Part shown: positions 41,038 through 49,650 of the stretch, in pieces
How positions within the stretch are numbered: position 1 is the stretch's first letter
How the letters are laid out: each line of letters opens with the position of its first letter
Program-made: the position numbers and the translations under genes
From: DATKGL01 sp035510455
GTDB taxonomy: Bacteria; Patescibacteriota; Saccharimonadia; Saccharimonadales; UBA4665
NCBI GenBank assembly: GCA_035510455.1
Contig: DATKHB010000003.1
Coordinates: forward strand, 1 to 64,000
Reading direction: 5' to 3'
DNA length: 64,000 nt
The notes under the pieces: model-generated
Databases searched by the model: none
Seen by the model: the letters and a program-made list of their open reading frames with translations, nothing else
Told to the model about the DNA's origin: nothing

Positions 41038-41865
41038 ATGTATTCCGGTTTATATATATTCTCAAAACATTCAGGTGCTATAGTCGGTGCTCATCAAAAG
41101 ATCGATAGAGTTGCTAGATTAGGCTTAACCCCATTTCTCTCGAAAAATAGCACTTTTCCTGCAGCTAAATCGATTTTACATTTTGAAGGGATGAACGGGC
41201 CCGACGGCATTAAATTAAAGAGTCCCGGCAAAGACGAGCCATGGCACTTTGTCGACCCTTTCGATAAAAAAGACGATCGGCTGTCAATAATCCTTAACAA
41301 CCACTACAAAGAGCTAGTTAACGCACTTAAGGCCAAGGATATGGTTCGCAGCTCGTTTGAGGCCGCCTGGCTGGCCCACGCATTAGTAGATGGCTTAACC
41401 CCAGCCCATCACTATCCATTTGAGGACGAAATGAGTAAGTTAAGAGGCGGAGAAGGGCAGGACACCCGCGTATCAGTTAAGACCAAGCTAATTATGCCGG
41501 GCGAAACGCTCAAGGCGAAAGTCAGTAACAACTGGCTAATGTGGGGGCCTAAGGGTCTGTATACAACACATATAATGTTTGAAACTGGATTCGCGACCAT
41601 GATCGCTCCAATGAGATTTAAAAACGTTACAATTAACCCCCGAGACGTTGGAGAGTTTAAAGAACTCGGGCTGAGTAATTGGTTTAAAAAACAACTTGGG
41701 GTAGTTGCCGGGATGGAACTCTACGAATCATTTGCCCGAAAAGGCTGGACCATTAAATTAGGTCGAGTTGCAAGGTTACAGCTCGCTCCTCAGCTAGTTA
41801 AAGACGTGATTTTAGTTTGGTACTGCGCCTCGTTTGATGCCGGTTTAATAAAAACTGCTAAATGA
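41038..41865 (+). CDS. Zinc-dependent phospholipase C-like protein
   Basis: A 275-residue protein of uncertain function. Its N-terminus (SKHSGAIVGAHQKIDRVAR, residues 9-27) and a later WLAHALVDGLTPAHHYPFED segment (about 111-130) carry His and Asp residues. Their spacing recalls the zinc-dependent phospholipase C / S1-P1 nuclease fold, where His-rich helices bind three zinc ions. There is no signal peptide, which is unusual for that group. The fold call is by motif only. It lies between recG (2 nt gap) and rsmD (4 nt overlap), so it is co-expressed with repair and rRNA modification genes. Confidence 0.6.
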   Translation: MYSGLYIFSKHSGAIVGAHQKIDRVARLGLTPFLSKNSTFPAAKSILHFEGMNGPDGIKLKSPGKDEPWHFVDPFDKKDDRLSIILNNHYKELVNALKAKDMVRSSFEAAWLAHALVDGLTPAHHYPFEDEMSKLRGGEGQDTRVSVKTKLIMPGETLKAKVSNNWLMWGPKGLYTTHIMFETGFATMIAPMRFKNVTINPRDVGEFKELGLSNWFKKQLGVVAGMELYESFARKGWTIKLGRVARLQLAPQLVKDVILVWYCASFDAGLIKTAK

Positions 41866-42395
41866 GAATCGTTGGCGGGAGTTTAAGCGGCCTAGCGTTT
41901 AAGTCTCCTAAAAATGATTCGACGCATCCAATGAGTGAGCGCATGAGAGGGGCGCTATTTAATACCCTCGGAGACATCAGCGGTCTGTCCGTATTGGACC
42001 CATTTGCTGGTAGCGCGGCGCTAAGTTTTGAGGCCGCCAGTCGGGGGGCCGATCCGGTTGTGGCGATAGAAAAAAATAAAAAAGCTCAAGATGCAATAGA
42101 ATCTAGTATCGATGAGCTTAACTTAAAAAATATCGTTAGGCTGGTAAGGGCTAGTCTAGAGGCCTGGCTAGTTACTGACATAAAATCGCGTTTTAATATC
42201 ATCCTAGTAGACCCTCCGTTTGATAATCTGCACGCCGAGCTGTTAAAAAAGCTAGTAGAGAGGATAAGAGCCCAAGGACTTTTGATATTGTCTTGCCCTG
42301 GGAAAAGTGAGCCGCCCCGATTAGACGGCTTGGAGATTATCAAAAATCAAAAATATGGAGATGCCCAACTGGTGTTTTATAGGAGAATTACGTAA
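41862..42395 (+). CDS. rsmD: 16S rRNA (guanine966-N2)-methyltransferase
   Basis: A 177-residue RsmD, which methylates G966 of 16S rRNA. It starts MRIVGGSLSGLAFKSP, typical of the family, then PMSERMRGALFNTLGD (about 25-40), SAM motif DPFAGSAALSFEAASRGA (about 47-64) and the catalytic (N/D)PP(F/Y) motif in VDPPFDN (about 113). The gene overlaps its upstream neighbour by 4 nt and is followed 12 nt later by tRNA-Leu. All expected motifs are present. Confidence 0.95.
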   Translation: MRIVGGSLSGLAFKSPKNDSTHPMSERMRGALFNTLGDISGLSVLDPFAGSAALSFEAASRGADPVVAIEKNKKAQDAIESSIDELNLKNIVRLVRASLEAWLVTDIKSRFNIILVDPPFDNLHAELLKKLVERIRAQGLLILSCPGKSEPPRLDGLEIIKNQKYGDAQLVFYRRIT

Positions 42396-42407
42396 AATAA
42401 ACGATAC

Positions 42408-42491
42408 GCGCGGGTGGCGGAATGGTAGACGCACTAGCCTTAGGAGCTAGCGGAGAAATCCATGGAGGTTCAAGTCCTCTCCCGCGCACCA
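42408..42491 (+). tRNA. tRNA-Leu (anticodon TAG)
   Basis: An 84-nt class II tRNA with a long variable arm. The acceptor stem GCGCGGG/CCCGCGC (42408-42414 with 42481-42487) is perfect. The anticodon stem-loop is CTAGC-CTTAGGA-GCTAG, anticodon TAG. The T-loop is TTCAAGT. Discriminator A and the CCA end are encoded (42488-42491). It stands downstream of rsmD and shows no sign of element insertion at its 3' end. Confidence 0.97.
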
Positions 42492-42564
42492 GAAGTGATT
42501 ATGCTATGATAAGTGTCAGAGAAATCAAAATTCAAAAACGATACCAGAGGGAGAAGTTTGATAC

Positions 42565-44199
42565 ATGAGTAAGGCGGCTCACTATTTGCAAGAACACTTA
42601 ATGGGTGAAGTTATGATTTCCCCGGATGTTCGAGAATTTTTTGCAACCGACGCCAGCATCTTTACGGTTACCCCCTCAACTATTGTCTATCCTAAAAACG
42701 AAAATGATGTTCGTAAAGTCGCTAGGTTTACTTGGCAGCTTGCCGAAAGAGGACGGGTTGTACCGATAACCGCCCGAGGGAACGGCACTGATCAATCTGG
42801 AGCGGCTCTGGGCTCAGAAATACTGATGGTCTTCCCGGCTTACATGAACAAAGTTATTGACTTTGACGGTAAGAGCGGCCAAGTGGTTGTAGAACCGGGT
42901 ATTAATTACGGGACATTGCAGCAAGTCCTGATGTCTCACGGCCGGTTCTTACCACCTTACCCGGCCTCCATGGACTACTCGACGGTCGGCGGAGCCGTTG
43001 CTAATAATGCCGGCGGTGAAAAGTCTGTAAAATATGGCGACACAAAAAACTTTGTAAAGAGGTTACGAGTAGTATTGGCCAACGGAGAAGTTATAACTAC
43101 GGGGCGCTTAAATAAGCGCGAACTTAACAAAAAACTTGGTCTCTCAAGCTTTGAGGGCGAGATTTATCGAGCAGTCGATACTTTGATTGAAGAAAATAAT
43201 AAAATAATAAAAGAGTCTGTTATACCAGTTACGCGTAATGCCAGCGGCTATTGTCTGCCTGACGTAAGGACAAAAGACGGGTTCGATTTAACTCCTTTGT
43301 TTGTGGGTTCACAAGGTACCTTAGGAATAATTACTGAGATTCAGTTAGAAACTGAAGCCTATACCAAAGACACGACCTTACTAGTTGGCATGTTCGATGA
43401 TTTAGATAAGGTTCAGACTGCAGTTAATGATCTTCGGGCGCTGTCCGACACACCGAGTTTGATCGAGATGATTGATGGCAATCTGTTAAACCTAGTGGAT
43501 GAAATTAACCCCAATCAACTAAAAGATGTCATCTTAAAGCCTTACCCAAAGGTCGTCCTATTCGTAGAATTTGACGACGGTAACGACAGAACTCACAAAA
43601 AAATGGTTAAAAAAGCAATCAAAATCCTTGAGCGCAACACGATTGATTACCAGGTTGCCGACGACGACGCCGAGAAGAATAAATTGTGGAAGCTTAGACA
43701 AGCCACAAGTTTAATTATTTCACACACTGACGGCAAGTTACGCGCTACTCCGCTGATTGAAGACGGTATAGTCCCTCCAGATAAACTAACAGAATTTTTG
43801 AAAAGTCTCTACAAGCTGTTGGAGAAAAATAAAGTACGAACGGCTGTTTGGGGTCACGCTGGCGAAGCTAATCTTCAAACTCAACCCTATTTGGACTTAG
43901 GTCACGTTGGAGACCGCCAGAAATTATTTAGAATTTTGGAAGAGTACCATGATCTGATAATTGAATTAAACGGCTCGATAACCGCTGGACATGGTGACGG
44001 TAGAATCAGAACGCCCTATATATCCAGACTTTACGGCAATGAAATCTTCTCACTGTTTGAAAAGATAAAGAAAATATTCGATCCTTATAACCTTTTAAAC
44101 CCGGGAATAAAAACGAACCTTAGTGTCAATGATATTAAACCGACCCTTAGAGATCAATTTAGCCTAGGGGCTTGGTACGATCATTTACCACGGGGGTAG
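42565..44199 (+). CDS. FAD-linked oxidase (GlcD / D-lactate dehydrogenase-like)
   Basis: A 544-residue flavoprotein of the vanillyl-alcohol-oxidase superfamily, with an FAD_binding_4 domain (about 25-220; VPITARGNGTDQSGAALGSE, then STVGGAVANNAGGEKSVKYG) and a C-terminal FAD-linked oxidase domain (about 260-520; the end holds AVWGHAGEANLQTQPYLDLG, GDGRIRTPYISRLYG and a FDPYNLLNPG motif). It probably oxidises D-lactate, glycolate or another 2-hydroxy acid. No iron-sulfur partner (GlcF-like) is adjacent. GAGGGAGAAG lies 11 nt before the ATG. Confidence 0.88.
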   Translation: MSKAAHYLQEHLMGEVMISPDVREFFATDASIFTVTPSTIVYPKNENDVRKVARFTWQLAERGRVVPITARGNGTDQSGAALGSEILMVFPAYMNKVIDFDGKSGQVVVEPGINYGTLQQVLMSHGRFLPPYPASMDYSTVGGAVANNAGGEKSVKYGDTKNFVKRLRVVLANGEVITTGRLNKRELNKKLGLSSFEGEIYRAVDTLIEENNKIIKESVIPVTRNASGYCLPDVRTKDGFDLTPLFVGSQGTLGIITEIQLETEAYTKDTTLLVGMFDDLDKVQTAVNDLRALSDTPSLIEMIDGNLLNLVDEINPNQLKDVILKPYPKVVLFVEFDDGNDRTHKKMVKKAIKILERNTIDYQVADDDAEKNKLWKLRQATSLIISHTDGKLRATPLIEDGIVPPDKLTEFLKSLYKLLEKNKVRTAVWGHAGEANLQTQPYLDLGHVGDRQKLFRILEEYHDLIIELNGSITAGHGDGRIRTPYISRLYGNEIFSLFEKIKKIFDPYNLLNPGIKTNLSVNDIKPTLRDQFSLGAWYDHLPRG

Positions 44200-44216
44200 T
44201 TAAGCTGCTATGGATT

Positions 44217-45794
44217 TTATTCAATCGGCGATGTTAAATAACCATGAGGCCCTTGTACGAATGATTGATATGCTTGTTGAACGGCAGGATAGTCTTGTAA
44301 TAAGTAGGGTGTTTTGAAGTTAAACCATAGGTTAGCTTTGACAGTATCTGGGTAGGATTGTTGCCAATGAAAATAGTCATTAACCAGTGAAGCTGTGTTT
44401 GTCGGGGTTGCCCATTCAGCCAGCGCCATAGGCTTATTATTTTGCGAGGCAAACTGCGCTACTGCATTTAGCCCTACGAGTTCACCATTAACATTTCCAA
44501 CTGTAGGATATGAATCTATAGCCATCCAATCAACGTAACCATTGCCCGGATACCATTGTGGGTCGGAGGTGCCATCATCATTGGGCGCCCACACGAAGGC
44601 AACCTTATTAGTTAACCCGGCGGCACGGAATTGATTGACCACATATTGCCACGAAGCTATATAATCTGCCGACGTCTCACCCCCACAATGCCCATAGTTA
44701 GGGTACCAAGTGCCGTTGAACTCCCAGTCTAGTCTTATGAACACAGGTGCTCCGAATTTTTTAACGGCGGCGATAACATCGTTAATTTGTGCTTTATCCT
44801 GATTAATAGCGTTCTTAATGCTAACAGATGTTGCGCTTTCAGTCGATAAAAGTAGTTGTGCTGTTGTTGACTTATCACCGTTGGTGTTTATGTTAGGGTT
44901 ACATGTTCCTGCGTCTGAACCGCTGACGTTAGCAGAGTAGTCAAAGGGTAAATCCCAACTAATCATTGGTGTTATCGAGGCCGTAAAAGGCTTCCCGGCA
45001 ATAGATGTTAGTTTAATGCCGTTGCCGAAATTAAGGATATTATCCACACGATTAGTGAACGGCGAAGCACCCGGTTCGAGATAGTCGTTTAATATAGCTG
45101 GTTGACTTATCCCAGCTGCGTTATCAAAAACATTCAAATTCGCGCTACTTTCTTCGGTTGATACCCCTAGGTATACTTTTCCGTTCTGTGGGGCGAAAAG
45201 TCCTTGGTTTGGATTACTAATGTTTGCATTTTCGGCGTTACGAGCAGCACTACCGTTACAACCCCCTACACTCGCAGCCGAGCCGTTAAATACAGCCGTC
45301 GGAGCATTTGAGCTTTGACCTGTTAAGATATAGGTAAATGTTATATTACTAGGATCTATGCCGGGCTTAGTGGTAAGCAGGTCAAACTCCTGGAAATAAT
45401 GACCCCACCAGTCACTGGATGATCCGATAGCTTCTCTGGTGAGCCCATTGCCGCCAGACAATGGAGTAGTCACGTATAATCTACCGGCCCCGTGAATGCC
45501 ACCGTTATAAGGCTGGCTAGTGCTAGAAGCAGCCAGCATCTTGACCTCATATCTTCCACCTGATACGGCTTCACTACAGGCCTCTACTGTGACTGATTGA
45601 GCGGGGCTATAAGAAACTTTTGCCGTGCCAAGGTTATCCCAGCTAGCCGCTTCTGCCTTATACGAGTTTGTTTTGAGGTTATTGTATACATAATAACCCA
45701 CACCAGATAGTGCGGCTATAAGCAGTATAAAGAAAAGCAGTTCAATATGGCCAAAGCCTTTTCTGGTGAGCTTGGTTCTCTTTGGTATTGTCAT
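44217..45794 (-). CDS. Prepilin-like protein with GH26-like glycoside hydrolase domain
   Basis: A 525-residue exported protein. The N-terminus TKLTRKGFGHIELLFFILL matches a class III (type IV prepilin) signal: basic residues, cleavage after G and Glu at mature position 5 followed by a 20-residue hydrophobic helix. The C-terminal 200 residues resemble GH26 beta-mannanase-type hydrolases. FIRLDWEFNGTWYP (about 345-358) could hold the acid/base Glu, and NKPMALAEWATP (about 465) the nucleophile Glu. The middle 250 residues are beta-rich and Asn/Ser-rich, perhaps a binding module. It would be a pilus-assembled or membrane-tethered glycan-cutting enzyme. AAGGA precedes the ATG by about 10 nt. Confidence 0.75.
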   Translation of the reverse strand: MTIPKRTKLTRKGFGHIELLFFILLIAALSGVGYYVYNNLKTNSYKAEAASWDNLGTAKVSYSPAQSVTVEACSEAVSGGRYEVKMLAASSTSQPYNGGIHGAGRLYVTTPLSGGNGLTREAIGSSSDWWGHYFQEFDLLTTKPGIDPSNITFTYILTGQSSNAPTAVFNGSAASVGGCNGSAARNAENANISNPNQGLFAPQNGKVYLGVSTEESSANLNVFDNAAGISQPAILNDYLEPGASPFTNRVDNILNFGNGIKLTSIAGKPFTASITPMISWDLPFDYSANVSGSDAGTCNPNINTNGDKSTTAQLLLSTESATSVSIKNAINQDKAQINDVIAAVKKFGAPVFIRLDWEFNGTWYPNYGHCGGETSADYIASWQYVVNQFRAAGLTNKVAFVWAPNDDGTSDPQWYPGNGYVDWMAIDSYPTVGNVNGELVGLNAVAQFASQNNKPMALAEWATPTNTASLVNDYFHWQQSYPDTVKANLWFNFKTPYLLQDYPAVQQAYQSFVQGPHGYLTSPIE

Positions 45795-46117
45795 TTTTTT
45801 TATTTTCCTTTATGTGTTTTTTAGAACTATTCATTATATATTAGCTTGCCAGGAGTATGTGCGCAAGGGGTTGTGCACAAGCAGAACGATCTTCAGGGGG
45901 GCGAGGTTGATATGACTTTAAGTGGTTATGTCGTTGTCAAACGCGGCTGGTTATTAAATCCCCGTTTGGTAACTCGGGGAGTAATGGTGCACCTTCCTGT
46001 TCCCGCTTGGAACCGCCTCAAGGCTGAGTTGCTCCGATGGCACGAGACATTTGAGGCATCACCTCTGCCAAGTCTAGCACAGTAACTACCGTGCTGGATT
46101 AGAACCTTAACATTAGA
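45795..46117. other. Gap between core and island
   Basis: 323 nt between the prepilin-like gene and the nucleotidyltransferase gene. It holds one doubtful small frame (45912-46085) and no tRNA, integrase or repeat that I can see. The change from core to accessory gene content falls here or just to the right. Confidence 0.4.
45912..46085 (+). CDS. Possible small hypothetical protein
   Basis: A 57-residue frame, MTLSGYVVVKRGWLLNPRLV at the start and KAELLRWHETFEASPLPSLA near the end. GCGAGG lies about 5 nt before the ATG at 45912, which I prefer to an in-frame ATG at 45846. There is no recognised family. It is the only plus-strand gene candidate in a 323-nt gap. Codon use is ordinary, but support is limited to an open frame and a weak ribosome-binding site. 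Confidence 0.3.
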   Translation: MTLSGYVVVKRGWLLNPRLVTRGVMVHLPVPAWNRLKAELLRWHETFEASPLPSLAQ

Positions 46118-47722
46118 CTAGCTTGAGCGATTACTAGCTTCGTTTACCTTCTTTTCGATATCAAGCATCTTCTCGTAGTTTTTACGATTGTTTTTCAAGA
46201 AAGCGTCGATTATGACAGCAAGGTCTGCTTGCTTAACAATGCCTTTGTAGTAGACCTGTTCCATCGTCAATATAAGGCGATCATTGGGGAATGCTTCTTT
46301 TGCGTAAGATATCTTCTTTTTCCGACTTGCTGTGTAGGATGGCTTGTTAGCCATAGCCACTCCGAACGCATAATCCAGTATGATGCGTGACAACTTGATA
46401 CTGTACAATCTGAGCTGCAAGGCAGAGGGGCTTTGCAGGTTGGTAATCTCTGTTTTCATAGCCTCAAGTCGGTCGATAGCATCACGATTAAGAAGCAATG
46501 TTAACAATGTGCCAGGCTTAGGAAAGTCCTTATCGCTAAAAGTAAACTCTGTGCCAGAGAGCAGAACACCATCTGACCAGCAAACGAAGCGATCCTTCTG
46601 ATGTTCTTGGGATAGAAAGTCCTTTTCGCTAAGCACCATAAGAGTTAAAGGCTTCTCGCTATCAAACGCAATAGGCTTCTGGTTCTTGGTTATAACGTAA
46701 AAATTGATATCCGATACGCCAGCCACAAACTCGCCACGCCCGACGCTACCTACTAGATAGACCGAGACTACCTGATCTCCTAAATCAGAAGCAAGTTGAA
46801 GAATGCCATCTATTAGAGGTTTTACTTCGCTCGGTATTTTGTCTTTACTGGCTTCGTTAGCGGGAACTTGCAAGGAGCCGAGATGCTCCGTGTACGCAGC
46901 GCCTATTTTCGCCTGTTCAAGCTGGTTCGTAGGCACCTTGTAGCCCTCCACTAGTTTGTCTGCAATACAGTTGAGGTTTGCTTCGATAGCTGATGTGGTT
47001 TTTCTCTGCTTGTCGACGGTATCATCTTTGAGTTTCTTGAATGATGTCTGCCCGATCTCTGCCATGCGTTGCCGACCGTATTCGGTAAGTTGGCCGGAAG
47101 CAATGGGGTCGAGCATGATACGGGACATTTTAAGCTGCTGGAAGTCGTGGTTTAACTGAAGTCGGCTGCGAAAATGGTGGTGCTGAGTACGGCGGTACAA
47201 TGTTATGCCGATCGGTCCATCTTCTTTACGCCAAATTGCCAACAGGTCGTAAATGTCTAGCTCAGTTAGCTTCTGTTGGTTGGCCTCAAGGAACTTCTGT
47301 ATCTGTTTGCCGCTTAAATCACGATATCGAGCTTTAAGCGGCTCGTTAAGATCAATAGTTATCGCAGCAATGAGTTGAAACAGTTTATCTTTGAGCTGGT
47401 GTACCAGGTCAAAAAATACGCCACTGTAATAAGTGATGACCTCTTCAGGCTCAAAAACAGCACCCCCGACTTCTTTACGATCTTCGACTTCGGCCATTAG
47501 AGCGGTTGTTAGTTTGAGTTCGTTCAGCACCCTGATTACTTCGCTAGAGTAAGTGTGCTGAGATTGAATCGCATGATGCGTGAATGTCTGCTGGCCGAGT
47601 ACCTGGTATTCCGGCTCGTCCATTTCTCGTTTCACGCCTAGCATAAGCAAACCACTGTTCAGTTTATCCAGATTAGATCGTGTGTCAGCAATTTTGGGCG
47701 GTGTCTCTTGCTTATTGTCCAT
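46118..47722 (-). CDS. Nucleotidyltransferase-domain protein
   Basis: A 534-residue soluble protein. A nucleotidyltransferase (Pol beta-like) core is at about residues 320-345: VYLVGSVGRGEFVAGVSDIN has the GS-x-x-(R/K)GE...SD pattern with one of the metal-binding Asp residues. The N-terminal 300 residues and the C-terminus are helical with no recognised domain. Enzymes of this fold add nucleotides to antibiotics, proteins or RNA, and also act in toxin-antitoxin and phage-defence systems. It is the first gene of the island. TAGACT lies 6 nt before the ATG, so it is probably leaderless. Confidence 0.65.
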   Translation of the reverse strand: MDNKQETPPKIADTRSNLDKLNSGLLMLGVKREMDEPEYQVLGQQTFTHHAIQSQHTYSSEVIRVLNELKLTTALMAEVEDRKEVGGAVFEPEEVITYYSGVFFDLVHQLKDKLFQLIAAITIDLNEPLKARYRDLSGKQIQKFLEANQQKLTELDIYDLLAIWRKEDGPIGITLYRRTQHHHFRSRLQLNHDFQQLKMSRIMLDPIASGQLTEYGRQRMAEIGQTSFKKLKDDTVDKQRKTTSAIEANLNCIADKLVEGYKVPTNQLEQAKIGAAYTEHLGSLQVPANEASKDKIPSEVKPLIDGILQLASDLGDQVVSVYLVGSVGRGEFVAGVSDINFYVITKNQKPIAFDSEKPLTLMVLSEKDFLSQEHQKDRFVCWSDGVLLSGTEFTFSDKDFPKPGTLLTLLLNRDAIDRLEAMKTEITNLQSPSALQLRLYSIKLSRIILDYAFGVAMANKPSYTASRKKKISYAKEAFPNDRLILTMEQVYYKGIVKQADLAVIIDAFLKNNRKNYEKMLDIEKKVNEASNRSS

Positions 47723-47933
47723 GCTACTAGTCTAAAACTTGATAGCGATAGAACATATAGCTTGTGCTTTAGGGATTTAGAGGCTATCAGATTATAAGAG
47801 AGTATATTTAAGCATTAGAAAATACGTGCTCACGACGAAGCTAAACGTCTCTAGAAGTTACAATCATCATTTACACCTCTGAGCCATTAAATCGCAGTAC
47901 AGACGAAAATAGAGGGTGATAACGAAGAAACAG

Positions 47934-48200
47934 CTATGCTTTCTTCTTGTGTTTTTGCTTCAGGGCTTGCTTTTTGTTAGGTTCGTCATACTTTCGTAAC
48001 GCTGGCACGTTCAGTACGCCCTTTTTCGCATCTTCGATAATCAGGTCTTCCAGGTCATGCACAGTGATTGGCTGATAGACGATTTCCAATTGTCGAACTA
48101 GCCTGGACAACTGCTCACGAGCTGTCTGCTTATCTATGTCCTTGCCGAACTGAGCTTTGTAGAGTGCTTGATACTTGGTAATGTCGTCATCAGTCAGCAT
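47934..48200 (-). CDS. Small hypothetical protein, paralogue of 521-736
   Basis: An 88-residue helical protein related to the one at 521-736. It shares YQALYKAQF, a LVRQ...IVYQPITV block and a polar, lysine-rich tail (NKKQALKQKHKKK here). Function is unknown. I place the start at ATG 48200 rather than a TTG two codons upstream, because TGGTATAAT ends 7 nt before this ATG. The repeated occurrence in accessory DNA suggests a mobile-element family of this lineage. Confidence 0.65.
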   Translation of the reverse strand: MLTDDDITKYQALYKAQFGKDIDKQTAREQLSRLVRQLEIVYQPITVHDLEDLIIEDAKKGVLNVPALRKYDEPNKKQALKQKHKKKA

Positions 48201-48280
48201 TGGCAAGATTATACCATTTGTTATCTGTTGGTTTGTTAGGTTTATAGTATGATTAGATCAATTGTTATGGAGTTACGCAA

Positions 48281-49609
48281 GTGAGCAGCGAACTAGGTAT
48301 TGAACCAGTGGAACAACCGATTGTACCGTTAAGGTTTGAACGTGCCATTGTTATTGGTTCTGGCATGGGAGGCATAGCTGCTGCGGCCGCTTTGCGTGAA
48401 AACTGCGACGATGTGGTTGTACTCGAGAAAGATGAGATACCGACGCAGCCAATATCACGACGTGGCGTTCCGCAAGATGAGCAGCTACATAACCTTCTCA
48501 CTCGTTCACAGAGACACTTAGAGGAGTTATTGCCTGGATTTTGCGAAGCTCTTAGCCAACGAGGTGCTGGTAGTGCAACCGTATCGACCGAAACTCATGT
48601 TTACGAGTTAGGTGTGCAAATGCCCGAAAGAGACATTGGCCTGCGGTTAATGTCAGCATGGCGTCCTGTGATTGAATACGTGGCAAGAGGAATACTACTG
48701 GATTCTAAGAATATCGCTTTCCAGGGTTTATCCCGTGTAACCGGCCTAGTTGCTAGTGATGGAAAAGTGGAAGGAGTTAAGCTAGAAGATAACAAACGTC
48801 TTGAAGCCCCGCTTGTTATTGACGCAACTGGTACTGGTTCTAAGGCTCATAAATGGTTTCGAGAGCTTGGAATTGAAGAGCCAAGAGTGGATTCTTTAGA
48901 GGTCAATCAATGGTATGTCAGTATGCTACTTAACCGTCCGGCTGATTTTGAGGATAGAAACTCGTTTTGGTTAACTTTTCCAACGCCGCTTAAAACGAGA
49001 GGTGGTTTGGTATCGCCAGTCGGTACAGATAATTGGTACGTATCATTGTCGGGTCGATCTCAAGATACGCCGCCCAAGAGCTTTGATGAAATGAAACAAT
49101 ACGCAGCAACCCTAGAAGAATCGTCCATTGCTAAACTGCTGGACAATGCTCAACCACTGTCATCACCGAATCTATTTAGAAAGGCACGAGCGACGTGGCG
49201 ACGATATGATTTGCTTGCTGACCCGTTGTCGGGCTTCTTGCCTTTAGGCGATTCAATCGCAAGCCTTAACCCATTATTCGGACAAGGTATGTCAGTAGCA
49301 TCTTGGCAAGCTGCCGAACTTGCTGATCTGTTGAAGAAGCATGAGTCGCTAACACTGAAAGAATTAACTACTGCTTATCTTGGACGGGCGGCTGTTGCGA
49401 GTGAAGCAGCGTGGTCATTAGGAGACTTGGTCAACGCAGAGACGAGAGAAACGCTTACCCCTGACTATTGGGAAAAGCTGGCAACAGCTATTAGAAAAGA
49501 TGCAGACCTACATCGTCAATACGTTGGTGTGTGGCATTTAATCGAGCCAGCTTCTACTTTGTACAGTCCGGCTTTCTTAGATCGTATAGAAAGAGCAATA
49601 AAGACCTGA
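48281..49609 (+). CDS. FAD-dependent oxidoreductase (GR2/monooxygenase type)
   Basis: A 442-residue flavoprotein of the group that includes geranylgeranyl reductases, halogenases and aromatic hydroxylases. The dinucleotide motif VIGSGMGGIAAAAAL is at about residues 24-38, followed by VVLEKDE. A second FAD contact is in PLSGFLPLGDSIASLNPLFG (about 315-334), the GD motif of this superfamily. No halogenase WxWxIP motif is seen. The substrate is unknown. GTG start with GGAG 9 nt upstream. It is the first gene of a cluster with a radical SAM enzyme, a carbamoyltransferase-like enzyme and an ATP-grasp enzyme, suggesting a biosynthetic pathway. Confidence 0.8.
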   Translation: MSSELGIEPVEQPIVPLRFERAIVIGSGMGGIAAAAALRENCDDVVVLEKDEIPTQPISRRGVPQDEQLHNLLTRSQRHLEELLPGFCEALSQRGAGSATVSTETHVYELGVQMPERDIGLRLMSAWRPVIEYVARGILLDSKNIAFQGLSRVTGLVASDGKVEGVKLEDNKRLEAPLVIDATGTGSKAHKWFRELGIEEPRVDSLEVNQWYVSMLLNRPADFEDRNSFWLTFPTPLKTRGGLVSPVGTDNWYVSLSGRSQDTPPKSFDEMKQYAATLEESSIAKLLDNAQPLSSPNLFRKARATWRRYDLLADPLSGFLPLGDSIASLNPLFGQGMSVASWQAAELADLLKKHESLTLKELTTAYLGRAAVASEAAWSLGDLVNAETRETLTPDYWEKLATAIRKDADLHRQYVGVWHLIEPASTLYSPAFLDRIERAIKT

Positions 49610-49636
49610 TTTCATTTCAATTTTGAGTTACGTCTA

Positions 49637-49642
49637 TATAAT
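49637..49642 (+). promoter_or_regulatory. -10 box of radical SAM gene
   Basis: TATAAT lies 8 nt before the ATG at 49651. The gene therefore has its own, nearly leaderless promoter, although it is only 41 nt from the upstream gene. Confidence 0.45.
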
Positions 49643-49650
49643 GAAACTAT

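Noticed and set aside
42408..42491. tRNA-Leu(TAG) as the other end of the island
   Set aside because: Its orientation is opposite to a direct-repeat attachment site, its sequence differs from tRNA-Leu(GAG), and core genes lie on both sides.
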